DNA of 41,005 nucleotides, from the NCBI GenBank assembly GCA_049999805.1, contig JBNGIO010006272.1, positions 147,638 through 188,642 on the forward strand, written 5' to 3'. Of this stretch, positions 18,601 to 29,383 are shown in pieces (positions within the stretch are counted from its first letter, which is position 1; each line of letters begins with the position of its first letter). This stretch comes from Folioceros fuciformis. Its lineage: Eukaryota > Anthocerotophyta > Anthocerotopsida > Anthocerotales. Under the pieces are notes generated by a model. It ran no database searches, had not been told where the DNA came from, and saw only the letters and a program-made list of their open reading frames with translations. A program made the position numbers and the translations under genes.

Positions 18601-19967
18601 TGACGCATAGCCATCTTCGCTCATTGCAGCAAATCCAAGTTCTCGAAGGCATCGCACCACATTGCCAATTCCCATCACCCAAGCTTCACCAGCAACGTTA
18701 ATGATTTCCTCCATGGTGGCCCCCGCACCAAGCTTGTAGTGGCCAGCAGGATAGTTGATCCCTTCCATCTCCTGCACAACATCGTCTTCATCTCCCACCG
18801 TTCCCTTCTGATGGTCATGAGGACTTTGGCCCATAACATACATTTCTTCTGAGACTCTAGATGTTCCCCTGCTACTCTGCTGGCTTTCCATCTCTTCGTC
18901 CTCATCAGCGCTAAGTGCTGCATCTAGAGGAGTCGATTCACCATCCTCTTCACTCTCCCCACTTGCTTGAGAACTTCGTGACTGGTTTTTAACCAACTTG
19001 CTGAATTCATCCAGTCGTCCCTTGAAGTACAAGTTTAGTATCTCTGCACAGAACATCTTTGTGCTGAGCGTTGCACCAACTGCGCGATACTGAACAAACA
19101 CACCTGACTGCTCAGGCATTTGCTTCGCAAACGTACCAGAAAAATATTTTGAAGCACTTGCAAGGAGAAGTGCAGTCACGTTGGTTTGATACTGTGAGAG
19201 CAAATAAGAGAAATCTTGAGAGCGTGCAGGTCCCTCATCTGCAGCTTGCAACTTGGGCCTCATGGCAAGGACCAAGACTGCAAGGCATGCCTCTTGAGAC
19301 AACTTGACAGTGCACAACTCCGAAAGGCTTTTTTGAAGAGCAGATTGCACCCATCCATCGAGCTGCATCAAATGTCAGGGGTCAATCTTTCCTCCGCCTG
19401 AAGTGGACCCGGAATACCGCAGCACAAATTCCCAGCAGAGTTGAGCGCAGCACAGCATGTTGATGGTAACCAGCCATCCAGCTGCAACAACATAGAGCAG
19501 CTGATCACGGTTCCTCCTCCTCTCTTCTGAGCACAAAATGCACAGCTGTAGAGGCAATGACAACTTGCCTTGGCCAACCCAGCAGCACTCCTCTGCGCTT
19601 CTGCCATCAAGTCAGTGAAATCTTCAAAATGACTCCAAAACCTCGAAACGTGCTGCTTGAACAATTTCTGCGCCAAATCCGAAACCGCATTGAAAAGCAC
19701 GGCCTTGTCAGTCACAACCAAAGGTTCAAAAGTCCCACCCAACCGAATCCTGACCTCCAGAGAGTCCATGAAGTGCCCGGATACGAGATAGCCCATATCA
19801 TGCTCGCAGAGCAGCTCCAGGTTCCGGCGAAACTCCCCGTTGCAGAGCTCCTCTGCCTCCTGCTTGGATAGAACCTCCGAAGCCTCAGCCTTGGAGAACA
19901 GGGCGCTGGCATGGCGGGAATACGCCTGCCATGCATGTGCTGTGAGCACCAGCCGAACCTTGTCCAT
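15605..19967 (-). CDS. APC2: Anaphase-promoting complex subunit 2 (cullin-like)
   Basis: Thirteen exons on the minus strand: 19967-19569, 19362-18580, 18462-18391, 18284-18058, 17953-17534, 17457-17256, 17168-16839, 16670-16566, 16466-16378, 16304-16223, 16141-15947, 15873-15805 and 15727-15605. Phases agree throughout and give about 1031 residues. Diagnostic APC2 blocks are QHSKLVHSFRSALRQRLL, LLQYVSTIKALRTMDPTGV, EPIKEYLRGRKDTIRCIVTM, FVNEYRVMLAEKLLNKSDYD and LDRIHNMLK. The C-terminal winged helix contains LQSFLARLISEEKLEIRDGV. APC2 is the cullin scaffold that pairs with RING subunit APC11 in the cell-cycle ubiquitin ligase. It is longer than the roughly 865-residue Arabidopsis protein because of acidic inserts in exon 2 and a Pro/Ala-rich insert in exon 7. 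Intron 1 begins AAG|GCAAGT, a GC-AG intron. The only N-terminal in-frame ATG is at 19967. Confidence 0.95.
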
Positions 19968-20452
19968 CTCCCGCCACCACGAATCCAATCCACTCCGCCA
20001 GCCAACCTTCACCAATTCCAGCTCCCGAAACCTACGTCTCTTTCAACCAAGGCCCCAAGGAGGCGGAAACGCTTCGCCGCTGCCCCTGGAAATATTGCCG
20101 TGTGAACGGGCCGAGAAGGACGAGATCTTGCGAGATGGAACACAAGCTTGCCATACCCTTCCGTCGCCGAATCAGGCTGGCCGTGAATTTTCCACTGCAC
20201 CTACACATTGTCGGAATGAAATTTTTGAGCCTGGTGTCCCGCAATTTCTCCCTGCAAAGATAGGGGGCAGGAAATGCATCGATCCATGGCTCTTCAGTCC
20301 GCATCCGCCAAGGACTTCGTGTACTGCGTCGCGTGATCGAGCGCAGGGATTAGGGTTGTGCGGTGATGGATGGTTGCCAGAGTTGGGAATTGTATGGCGA
20401 TCGTGGTCGCAAGCGGGCATGAGGAGAAACAGCATCGCGACTAAGGGAGTAG
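19968..20452. promoter_or_regulatory. Shared upstream region of divergent APC2 and VCCN genes
   Basis: The 485 bp between the two start codons must hold both promoters and 5' UTRs. A stop in the APC2 frame near 20050 rules out an upstream extension of that exon. I see no clear TATA box on either strand. The bidirectional role is inferred from layout only. Confidence 0.45.
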
Positions 20453-22129
20453 ATGAGAGGACTGCAGACTCGTGCAAGGGCGGCTTGGCTGGCTCTAGCA
20501 TCTCCGCTGGTGGGGTGGAGCGGGGGGAGAATCCAACCTGCTGGACGTTACGAGAAGAAATGTGCAGCCAGGATGCTATACTGCTCTTCCCGGCGTGTTG
20601 TCGGGGGCCAGCAATGTCTGAGGCGTCTCAGCCTGGTGGAGCCTCCCAAGCTGCAGCGGTGCATGAAGGAGAGGTTCCAGCCGGTTGCTGCAACCAGCAC
20701 GCAGGCTGCGTCCAGCAGTGGATGGGGAATGGGTGAGTCTACCAAAGATTCTGCCCCCTCTTCTTACTCGGAGGCGGATGAGGCAAAGGAGGAGGCTATG
20801 ATGTATCGTCGCACCGTGTACGAGCACGCAGACTGGATCCGGCACAGGAGCAGCGCAAGGCACGTGCGACACATCGTGTCCATATTCTCCTCCAGGGTGG
20901 TTCACGCTCTAGGCTTGCCCGTGTTTGCGCTCACCACATTCGCGGCTTGGGTAGCAGTCTTCAATCTGGCTGTTCTGGGAGGCCACCTGCCTTCGTGGGT
21001 GCCTTTGCTGCAGGTATATACGTAATTCCGTCCCGACTGTGGTAGGTGATGGTAAGCATCCAATTCTTGTCCAGTCCTGATGTTGCTCCGGTTTGCGCTT
21101 GTGGTAGGTGTCGTCCCTTCCGTTTCAGCTTACAGCCCCTGCGCTGGCCCTACTTCTGGTTTTTAGGACAAACTCTTCCTACGGACGCTTTGACGAAGCC
21201 AGAAAGGCCTGGGGCATGAACGTGAACCGCTCCATGGACCTTGCCAGGCAGGCTCTGACATGGATGCACCGACCGTCAGATGCTGAGAGACTCAAGGAGC
21301 TCCTGCGCCACACGGTGAGCTGACATGTTACCTGATCCCACGTCAAAGATGCTCACGATATTGCACTGCGTACTAATCGACCGGCAGGGACTGTTGTAGG
21401 TAGCCTTTTCCCACTGCCTGAAGCACCATCTGGATGCAGAAGAGGGCTTAGAGGCAGCGCTTCAATCCCTCCTTCAGAAAGACGAGGTAGATGCCATCGT
21501 AGCTGCTCCTCACCGACCCCATTACGTCCTTCAGAAGCTGACAGACATCATCGACAGCTCCGACATGATCCAGATGCACAAAGTCCTCATGGCAAGTTCC
21601 AAACCACCCTTCCGTTCCCGACACCTTCCTTCCTAACCACCACCTTCGTCTCACTCCCGCATTGCATCGACCCCGTGATGTGCAGGACGCCAACTTAACC
21701 CAGCTGCACGACGTCGTGGGCTCATGCGAGCGGATCTACAGGACTCCTATTCCGTTATCCTACACCCGCCTGACCTCCCGCTTCCTCGTCTTCTGGCACC
21801 TAGCGCTGCCCATGGCGCTGTGGGACGACTGCAACTGGTACATCGTACCGGCTGTATGCTTCAGCTCGGGCACGCTCTTCTGCATCGAAGAGGTAAGCCC
21901 GCTCCACTCTCCTGCACCCCTCTAGTAACCTTCATCCTGCCTCACATAACATCTTCCACCATCGCCACTGTGTGCACAGGTGGGAGTGATCATCGAGGAG
22001 CCCTTCTCCATCCTGGCCCTGGGCCACATGTGCCTCTCTGTACGCCAAAACGTGGATAACCTCGTTCGCGCCTCTGAATTTGTTAAACACCAACGCTGTG
22101 CATCAGCGAGGGCAGGAAGCAAAGCCTGA
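20453..22129 (+). CDS. VCCN: Chloroplast VCCN/bestrophin-like chloride channel
   Basis: Five exons, 20453-21013, 21108-21314, 21400-21591, 21686-21892 and 21980-22129, all phase 0, encode 438 residues. The first about 60 residues are Arg/Ser/Ala-rich and suit a plastid transit peptide. The mature part shows the bestrophin-like (UPF0187) pattern: ADWIRHRSSARHVRHIVSIF, then hydrophobic helices, then LLVFRTNSSYGRFDEARKAW. A helical LFCIEEVGVIIEEPF block near the end lies close to the inner pore region of the family. In Arabidopsis the related VCCN1 conducts chloride across thylakoids and tunes the proton motive force when light changes. Intron 3 begins ATG|GCAAGT, a GC-AG intron. The start at 20453 is the first ATG in the open frame; upstream exons cannot be excluded. 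Confidence 0.92.
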
Positions 22130-22625
22130 AGGACAAACTCCAGGGCACCGAAGCCCCGGGAACGCGATGCCCGCCTTCCCTGATCCGCAAACACCAAGCG
22201 CGAGAACCCGGAAAGGCCACTCTTCTCGCCGGCAACCAGGGTCGTGGAAGTGCACCCGTGTGCCGTGCAAAGCAGCGAGATGGATCTGCGACCAACCCGG
22301 AAACGACGATGGCCCTACCAGTCACGACATGGAAGAAGTCCAGGTGAAAGTACAGTACCTCAAAGGCCAACAGAGAGCTAAATGAGGAAAATAAAGGCTC
22401 ATAAAAGAATCCCCTAAATTAGAAAAACGCCCCTCTCCAAGTAAACTTTATCTCCTTTGTTCTGCCAAGGTCCAAGGAAAAGACAGGCTATTTAAGCAGG
22501 CGCGCTCCCCCTATTTTCCTCCACACAGTCTTTGCTGTGTAAAAAAGTTCTCTGCAAAACCAGTCAGTGGTTCAGTATAGTTTTGGGCCCTCCTTTGGTG
22601 CTCTTACGCCTCTTGCACGGTAGAC
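22130..22625. other. Intergenic with TATA-like promoter for the downstream gene
   Basis: This is the 3' flank of the VCCN gene, then an AT-richer stretch with TATTTAAG at 22489-22496, about 130 bp before the ATG at 22626. A single-exon gene with an ordinary core promoter would fit. Nothing else is recognised. Confidence 0.45.
22489..22496 (+). promoter_or_regulatory. TATA-like box before the unknown gene at 22626
   Basis: TATTTAAG with GC-rich flanks lies 130 bp upstream of the ATG, a usual distance for a plant core promoter with a 5' UTR of about 100 nt. It is the best core-promoter match in this gap. Confidence 0.4.
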
Positions 22626-23153
22626 ATGAATCGTCAGACAAGCTTACAGCAGAAAGACCGTCAAGATTCTCCTACTCCTGCGAGGAGAAAGAGAAAGTGT
22701 GATGAAGATGGCCGGAAGGTTAACAGCTCTAAGGCCGCCCGGTCAAATAAAAGGCACCCAATAGAAGATGATGATCCGAATGGGTCAGAATGTGAAGTAA
22801 AGGTGAAATCCACGCGGGTCATTCAAACTGATATTGCAGATGCTAGCCCCGCAGTGGCAGTGGCAGTGGCAAATCAAAAGAGCTTGTTGCAAGAAAGGGA
22901 GCGAAAAGGGGTACCATCAATCCATGAAGATGAAAGCCAAATGAAGACGACGCCCGAGATGTGTGAACCGGTGCAAAGCCCTCCAACGAAAATGTCGCAC
23001 ATCGCCCAGCTAATCGAGAAGGCCAAAAAGAGGAAGAAGGAACTGATAGAGGAAGAAGAGGCACAGGCTCGAGCAGCCCAGAGTGATCCGAAGCTTGCAG
23101 CGTATCTGCGAAAACTTCAAAGCTGGAAGTCGAAAATGAAACGAGTCCGTTAG
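22626..23153 (+). CDS. Unknown highly charged, probably nuclear protein
   Basis: A single exon encodes 175 residues that I do not recognise. The N-terminal third has basic clusters resembling nuclear localisation signals (ARRKRKCDEDGRK, SNKRHP). A polar middle follows, with a short Ala-Val run. The C-terminus is strongly helical and charged: MSHIAQLIEKAKKRKKELIE, then EEEAQ and SDPKLAAYLRKLQSWKSKMK. It could be a small nuclear or nucleolar coiled-coil protein. Support for being a gene is the open frame, the TATA-like element upstream and biased, low-complexity-charged composition. There is no family evidence. Confidence 0.55.
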   Translation: MNRQTSLQQKDRQDSPTPARRKRKCDEDGRKVNSSKAARSNKRHPIEDDDPNGSECEVKVKSTRVIQTDIADASPAVAVAVANQKSLLQERERKGVPSIHEDESQMKTTPEMCEPVQSPPTKMSHIAQLIEKAKKRKKELIEEEEAQARAAQSDPKLAAYLRKLQSWKSKMKRVR

Positions 23154-23946
23154 CTAGCATGACTTTCTGCGTATGGAAATCGAATTGTAATTAGAACTGT
23201 AAAGTTTAACGTTAGAGACTTGCGGATCTGGTTTGGTTACCCAGATTCTTACCATCCCAGGTCGCGGACGAGGGCTCCGAATCAAGGTGAGAGAAAAGAA
23301 ACGGCAGAGAGTGGGAACAAGAACGATAAACGTATTCCGTTATCCTACCCCGCGTCGTTGAACTGATAATTAAACCAGCGGCGCTCTTTTGTATCAGCCC
23401 TTGGATGACTTACTCGTCAAAATCCGAGCCTTTGGGAAAGGAAGGGGATTGCGACCCATTGCCAACGGAGTTTGAAGACAAAGCGACTCTTCACAACCAG
23501 CGCCCCGGAACCATTACCAGTACGACACGGTTGCCGTAAGCGCAGGTCTGAGGCCCTATGACGATTACCCGCCCCCGGGTGAGGATGAAGGGTTCCTCAA
23601 AGCGGTTTCAGACACCAGCCAGCTTCCAGTGTTTTAAATACTGCCATCCGAATCCGATAGCGGTCCAGTTTCCCATCAGTGCCTTGACAGCTGCGCGATA
23701 ACCACCCGCGTCAGTTGAGGTACAGAACAGTAAAAACGCCAATATCATAGTTTCACTCATCCCACTACTACCATAATAATCTACAATAATCTGGGAAGAG
23801 AGGAGAGGATTTTGATGCCCTTGAAAAACGATGTACTGCAGCAACAGACTCCGTAGATACCTTCAATTTCTGTCAGTTAGCTTCAACCACTTGATTCTTT
23901 CAAGTCCTGATGAACAAGCGCTGCCGGAAGGTCACTACGACCTTGA
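23154..23946. other. Intergenic with LLG exon-1 fragment
   Basis: Apart from the LLG-like fragment described separately, I see no gene between the unknown protein and the CDC73 stop. A 78-codon minus frame (23608-23844) with a hydrophobic middle has no recognisable domain. Confidence 0.45.
23243..23330 (-). pseudogene. LLG exon-1-like fragment
   Basis: Read on the minus strand, this matches the 3' half of LLG exon 1 and the start of its first intron (13825-13935): GATTCGGAGCCCTCGTCC, then CCTGGGATGGTAAGAATCTG against GATTCAGAGTCCTCGTCC, then CCTGGGATGGTAAAGATCTG. The upstream CT-rich signal-peptide codons also align loosely. Exons 2 and 3 have no counterpart below it and no ATG is found above. 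It is therefore a decayed fragment or the remains of a second LLG copy. Confidence 0.65.
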
Positions 23947-25663
23947 TCAGGAAATTAGATTTGATCTCCGGGACCGTAAGAAAGCATCCAAACGATCCCA
24001 GAATTCTAGCACTGCCGTTCTATCTTGATGCCGCTTGTGCCTACTCAGCTGCAAGTCCCATGACCTATCGTTAACAATTTAATTATTCATACCCACCCAC
24101 AGATAAAAGACAAGGAACAAGCCATGAACAGAAATATGTGTGACCAGTGTCTACGGGCTTACGGATATGATCTTCACATTCCACTTCCGTACCGCTTTAG
24201 CCGACTCCACACTGTCATCCTCAAACCTGAGATGCACTCCCAGGGCTGCACCCACACAATAAGATGGATACAGGACCCTGGCTGACGGAGAAGACAAGAA
24301 GCACGAGCATATTATTAAGTGATGGTGTGCACTTACTCCGGTCGAAGATTTCGGCGTGATCCTTGAAGGGCCAATCCTTGAACTGCCATTCCTTCCCTAG
24401 CACAAATACTGCAACCACTCGTTCCCAGTCCTTGGGCGAGAGACCGGAAGGCTTATCCCTGACCTCGTACTTGATGGGGTTCTCTCGCCCAATCTTCCGT
24501 CTAATAGAAAGCACTTCAGTCTTCTTCTTGGTCGGGTCCGGAGGCACGTAGACGCCATCTTCAAGGAACTCCTTGGCGTTGCATGTGTTGAGCAGAGTCT
24601 GAGAAGCGCTGGGAACGAGGATAATGGGAACCCCCGGCGCGGATTCATGCCTCTGCTGGCCGTGGGCCGGCGCGGAGCCCATGGCGGGTCTGTGGTGGTG
24701 CTGGTGGTGAGGAGGCCTCTGAGCCCCTCTGCCGTGACCCCAGGAATCATGCTGCTGCTTGTGATTACTGCCATCATTGATGAAGCCCTGCGTTGGGTCG
24801 ATTCCAAGGTCTTCGGCATCAGTTCCCAAGTGATCCTTCCAGAAGGTCTTCTCCTCCAGGTCTGCATACCTGTGAGCGGACGGCTCCCCTCCTGGACCTG
24901 CTGCTTTTTCGGCCGCTCCACCGGCTACAGCTGCGGCGGGAGCATCCTTGGACCCACGTCCTGGCTGATGTGAATCGTTGTCATTGCGTCTCTTATCCTC
25001 ATCCCGCTTGCTCCCTAGACTTTCCAGAATGCTGCGAAAGCTCTTCGAAGGGCAGAGGAGAATGGTCTCCCTGTCCCGGACAGGCCGCTCCTGAAGGATA
25101 TCCGCCAAGCTGTCATACATCGACGAGGCCTCAGTGGCAGTATCAATGCTCCCCGCTTGATTGTCCAAAGACGCTGCCGCCGACGCTGCTACGTGCGAGA
25201 AACGGGAGCGCTTATGCGGTGGTCCATCCTCCTCCCCCACTCCCGCCGCGGCCGTCCCCACGGCGGCGCCAGCTGCTCCGGCCGCCGCCGTCAGCGGCAA
25301 ATCAGCTGCAGACGAGAGCGGCAAGGCAAGCGGAGCAAGCAACTCTATGGCGTCGTTGGTAGACACCCTGCCTTCCAAATAATCCTGCAACGGCTTGCGG
25401 TCGGTGAAGGTGACAATCTGCAACTTGAGGGACCTTGCCTGTTGCATATACTCGGTGTGCTTCAAGTTGGTGTTCTTCACAAAGAAGAGCAGCGACTCCA
25501 GAGTGTAGTGCCCGCCCTGCTTGTTCCCCGCAATCCGGTACGCCGTCTCCAAATTGGCCGGGAAGCGGTAGTCATCACCGAATCGCACCTCGCCGTCCAC
25601 CAGCTTGATGTTGCCAACATCGTTTCGAACCGTGTAGTCCCGCAGCAACCCCAGCGCATCCAT
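23947..25663 (-). CDS. CDC73: CDC73/parafibromin, Paf1 complex subunit
   Basis: Three exons on the minus strand, 25663-24337, 24245-24163 and 24048-23947, encode 503 residues. The N-terminal domain is conserved: MDALGLLRDYTVRNDV, then VRFGDDYRFPANLETAYR and LKHTEYMQQA. A RPVRDRETILLCPSKSF block and a Gly/Ala/His-rich disordered middle follow. The C-terminal Ras-like fold comprises IILVPSASQTLLNTCNAKEF, FKDWPFKDHAEIF, HLRFEDDSVESAK and KRHQDRTAVLEFWDRL. CDC73 binds RNA polymerase II in the Paf1 complex and promotes elongation-linked histone modification; in Arabidopsis it supports FLC expression. The first exon is very long and carries almost the entire protein. A TATATA lies about 65 bp upstream of the ATG. 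Confidence 0.96.
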
Positions 25664-26624
25664 GGATCCCGCTGCTGCTCAGCTCTTCACTATCGAGAAG
25701 CCCTGCACCTCCAGCTAGCCGAGCCACATATATACCCTTTCGACATGAAGGGGTATACCCTTACCGAGAGAGATCCCTGACCGCCTCCCTCTGCTAGCCC
25801 TGGAGAATCTCCGTCACGAAGAGTACCTGCTCAACGACAAGCTCCCCTCCCGCTCCTTATCTTGCAACAATCCTCATGCCTCTGCACCTCTGCAACGGGG
25901 GTCTGGCACAGCAGTACTGACCCCTCGCAGGACTCGGAAGCCTAGTAACCCTTGTTTTCTCAGATGCGTGAGCTCATGTCCAGCTGCAAACACGATCTCA
26001 CAACATCAGCTCGTGCTCCAAACAACACGAGAGCAAGGATCCAAAAACCCCAAACCCAACCTGCATCCGCTTGCAGTCACAGCACGTCTCCCGCAGCCCT
26101 GCACATGTGCTTGGGACAGAGGGCTCCTGCTCCCCCGCGTAGTCTCGCGTGGCCCTCCCCTCCACTTGTACAAGGAATTGACAACCCCTTGCAACCTCAA
26201 GAGAAATGTTGGCCACTGGAAAGCAGCCTCCATAACGTCACCCTAACCAAAACCGATGTAGATTCCAAGAACAGCGATAGACGTAAACGAGTAGACTTTA
26301 CTAATCAGTTTCCAAAATAATCAGAACCTTAATCAGACAAGAAGAAGAGTTGGTGGACTGATTTAGTACTTACTTCATAACTAATTAAGGGGTATCTTTC
26401 CCTTTGAAGGACACAACTAAGCACCGATCCGAGCGCGGGATACTTCACCTTAGAGAAGAACCGTCGATTTGGCCCAAGACATTTCGACAACCAGGCTACT
26501 ATGGGGCGGCATTGGGTTTTCTGTGGTCAGCCGTTGAAGCTTGTGTGCTGATTTTAGCTACCGTGTTATCTACCCGAGCTACAGATTCTTGCTCGCACCA
26601 TCTCGACCAGCTGCCGCAATCACA
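25664..26624. promoter_or_regulatory. Shared upstream region of divergent CDC73 and LTV1
   Basis: About 960 bp separate the two ATGs. On the CDC73 side TATATA occurs at 25729-25734, oriented to serve the minus-strand gene. On the LTV1 side no clear TATA is seen. Frames in this interval are short and unrecognised. Confidence 0.5.
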
Positions 26625-28279
26625 ATGGGCAAGAAGAAGCCATTCGTGGACAAGAAGGCTTCGGCTACCTACAGGCTTGTGTTCAAGAGCGGGCAAGATG
26701 GAGACGAGGTGGACCGTGTGTTCGTGCGGACTGACGATGGCCCGGCCTGCGTTCCCGGCTTTGGGAATGAGGATGACGAGAGGCGGTCCTCATGCGGTGG
26801 CGACGCAGAATCCATTGATGAGAGCTGTGCCGGGTATCGGGCAGGCTTTCGAACGCAGGTGTCTTCACTTTCGGCTGAGCAGAGACAGGAGCTGGTGGAC
26901 GCGGGCTTCCCTGATGACGGCTACAACTATTTGCAGCACCTCAGGAACATATCAAAGCAGGGCACCTTCGTGCCTGCCGCTGGCTTCACGTTGGACCGAC
27001 TCCGCCCGGACGTGAAGGTTGGCGACGACGTGCCGCTGCGTCCAGCGTGTGCGGGGTTAGGTTTTGGTTTGACTCATGCTGACTGATTGCGTGGGGGTTT
27101 TGCAGGTTTATGCGGCGGCTGCGGGGAGTGGGGTGGCCAAGGCGGTGAGTGGTGTAGGGTTGCAGGATTTGGAGGATGAGAAGGATGTTGATGCCCAGTC
27201 CGATGGGGAGATCGAGGATGACTTTGTTTTGATTGCGAATGAGGGTGGAGAGGGAGCAAGGGATTGTGCTGCTTTGCATGACCGAGCAGAGATCGAGGAG
27301 GAAGACGAGGAGGGCGTGTGGGATGAAGAGGCTGAGGATGGGGATAGGGCCAGCCGCGATTTGGATCGTCAATTTGAGAAGGTATTGTGTAGATTGTTCA
27401 GCCCTAATGTTTGCGTGGAGTGGGGGGTGGCTTGGTTTCTGATTATTTGTGCGATGCTGCAGCTGGTTCTCGATGAGTACGAAGACGGTGATTTTGATGA
27501 CGATGGCGTCGTTCCAGACTTTGAGATGGACAGCTCTGTGCTGGAAGAAGCTTTGGCGGAGCTCACAACTGATCGGCAGTATGAGACACCTGCGGTGCTT
27601 GCTTCCGAGAGGACCGGGAAGAAGGAGGTGTCTGCCAAAGTGGTGGGAGTACATGAGCTGGAAGGAGGTGGAGCTCGGCTTGTGCCGGAAAGGTTTTTTT
27701 TCGAGAATGACGAGTCAGATTATGAGGTGGTGCTGGAGGAAGTATCTGACAAGGAGGAAGTGTGGGACTGCGAAACGATTCTCTCGACGTTTTCTAACCG
27801 GAGTCACCATCCATCCATCATAGACGATGTGCCGGTCAGGCGGAAGAGGCTACAGGCGGTTGTGAATGAAGGGGAGAGCGGGCCCAGGATAAGGTTGGGA
27901 GGCAAAGAGAAGTTACCAGTGAATTACGTGGGGAGGAGAGGCTCGGAGAAACCCGGAGATGGATTGAAGTTGCCGGCAGTACATGAGTCTCAATCAGACG
28001 CGACTCCTTTGCAGGGCGATGAGAAGAGTGAAGGGCGTGTTTCTCCCGGAGATAGGAAAGCCCACAAGGTGAGGAGGTGTCGTCTGTCGTCGATTGCTGC
28101 AAAGGGGAAGGTGTATAGTGTGTTTTATGAAACCCAAACTGATTTTGCAGGCTGCCGTCAAGTCGCAAAGGAGAGAAGCGAGGATTGCGAAAAAGGCCTT
28201 GAAACTGCAGTACAAAGCTGAATCGAAGCGGATGCAGCACGGTGCCGCGCAGACGGTACAGGTTACACTCCGTCTGTGA
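26625..28279 (+). CDS. LTV1: LTV1-like 40S ribosome biogenesis factor
   Basis: Four exons, 26625 to about 27029, 27106-27381, 27463-28068 and 28151-28279, encode about 471 residues. The protein begins MGKKKPFVDKKASATYRLVF, the family start. LVDAGFPDDGYNYLQHLRNI follows, then a very acidic middle (EIEDDFVLIAN and many Asp/Glu runs). The basic C-terminus AAVKSQRREARIAKKALKLQ matches the LTV1 helix. LTV1 is an assembly factor of pre-40S particles that leaves after phosphorylation of the beak region. The first donor is uncertain: GAC|GTGCCG at 27030 gives the correct phase, but GC donors a little downstream would also fit. An in-frame ATG at 26541 is rejected because family similarity starts at MGKKK. 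Confidence 0.9.
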
Positions 28280-29383
28280 CTAACTCGTCTGCATCGACTA
28301 CGGGGGTTTGGAATGCCGTCTGGTGTACATGGAATCAACCAATTTTGCCTGGGTATCACGTCTATGTCGTTCCGAGATCCCGACCACTGTCAGCAATCTC
28401 TGAACACACTTTGACTGGAAATCGAGGAAGAGAACACATCTCCAAGATTGGTACGGAGGAGGGCTGGGGCAGCTCTCCTATTTGCTTTCAACTCAGGCTC
28501 AGACTCCACCCGCACCAATAGTCTGCAACACGTTTCGACGTCTCGTCCAGACGTTACACGAAGAGGCAAATCTGCCTCGGAGACTTCTTAAATGGAGCAA
28601 ACAACGGAATCTTCAAAATATGGAAGCGGTCTTCACATCCTCTTAAGGTTGCCCTTGTGTTACGCTTGTAGAGGAGGCCATTCTTCTTGGAGGGACAGAT
28701 CTTCTACGAGACCTGCATCGACTCTTGTCATCCTCATGCGTAGTGTGTTTGCCCTCCTGCAAGGCCTCAATCCCTGCACAAGCCTTCGGAAGGAAGGCCA
28801 AAAGATCGTCTTTGGTTAATCTGTAGAATCTTGTTGCACCTCACAAGACGATGAGAATGGCAGGGAGGCGACAGAGACTCCAGTGATGTAGAAGCATTTT
28901 TGGAGCAAAAAGACAGACTCCAATGGTAGCAGAGGTAACGCAAGTGATACCTCCGGACCATGATGCCGGGAGGTGACAGCAATTCCAGTGGTAGTAGAAG
29001 TAACGCAAGTGGGAGCAGATCCTTCCTCCGCACCATGATATCTCGTTTTTAGGCCCAGCCCTGCAGAGTCTCATCTCTCTGAACAGTGTGCGCATTTACC
29101 CGGTAACATCGCGGATAATGGTCTTGGAATGATTGGACACTTGGTTAAGCCAGTTATCGCTAGGAATCGGGAATGTGCGGTGTGAATCCCTGGAATGGCG
29201 AACGGAGAGCAGCCTTTGGCGGAAAAGAATATTTCATGTCAAGTGTATACAGGCCTTCGTGGCAAAAGAAGGACGCAGTGCAACACTTGGCAGTTGACGG
29301 GCTACGAACAGTAGAGTAGAGATGTCGACATAGGTCTGGGTCTCTACGCCCACGGGCCAGGCTAGGGCGGGAGAAGAGAGAGC
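28280..29383. other. Intergenic between LTV1 and SelO
   Basis: No gene is recognised. It contains the 65-bp degenerate repeat at about 28860-29045 and, at its right end, the presumed SelO promoter. Short frames on both strands have no domain. Confidence 0.45.
28860..29045. repeat. Degenerate 65-bp tandem repeat
   Basis: GTAACGCAAGTG occurs at 28935 and 29000, with similar flanks (GGTAGCAGA or GGTAGTAGA before, CCTCCGGACCATGA or CCTCCGCACCATGA after) and GGGAGGTGACAG- or GGGAGGCGACAG-type words between. About two to three diverged units are visible. Confidence 0.65.

Noticed and set aside
19840-20736. 298-codon plus-strand open frame
   Set aside because: It overlaps APC2 exon 1 in antisense and VCCN exon 1 in a different frame; no recognisable protein.
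24793-25780. Several long plus-strand open frames of up to 207 codons
   Set aside because: Antisense shadows of CDC73 exon 1, which has strong family similarity on the minus strand.
26404-27015. 203-codon plus-strand frame
   Set aside because: Out-of-frame shadow over LTV1 exon 1 and its 5' UTR; LTV1 similarity is in the other frame.
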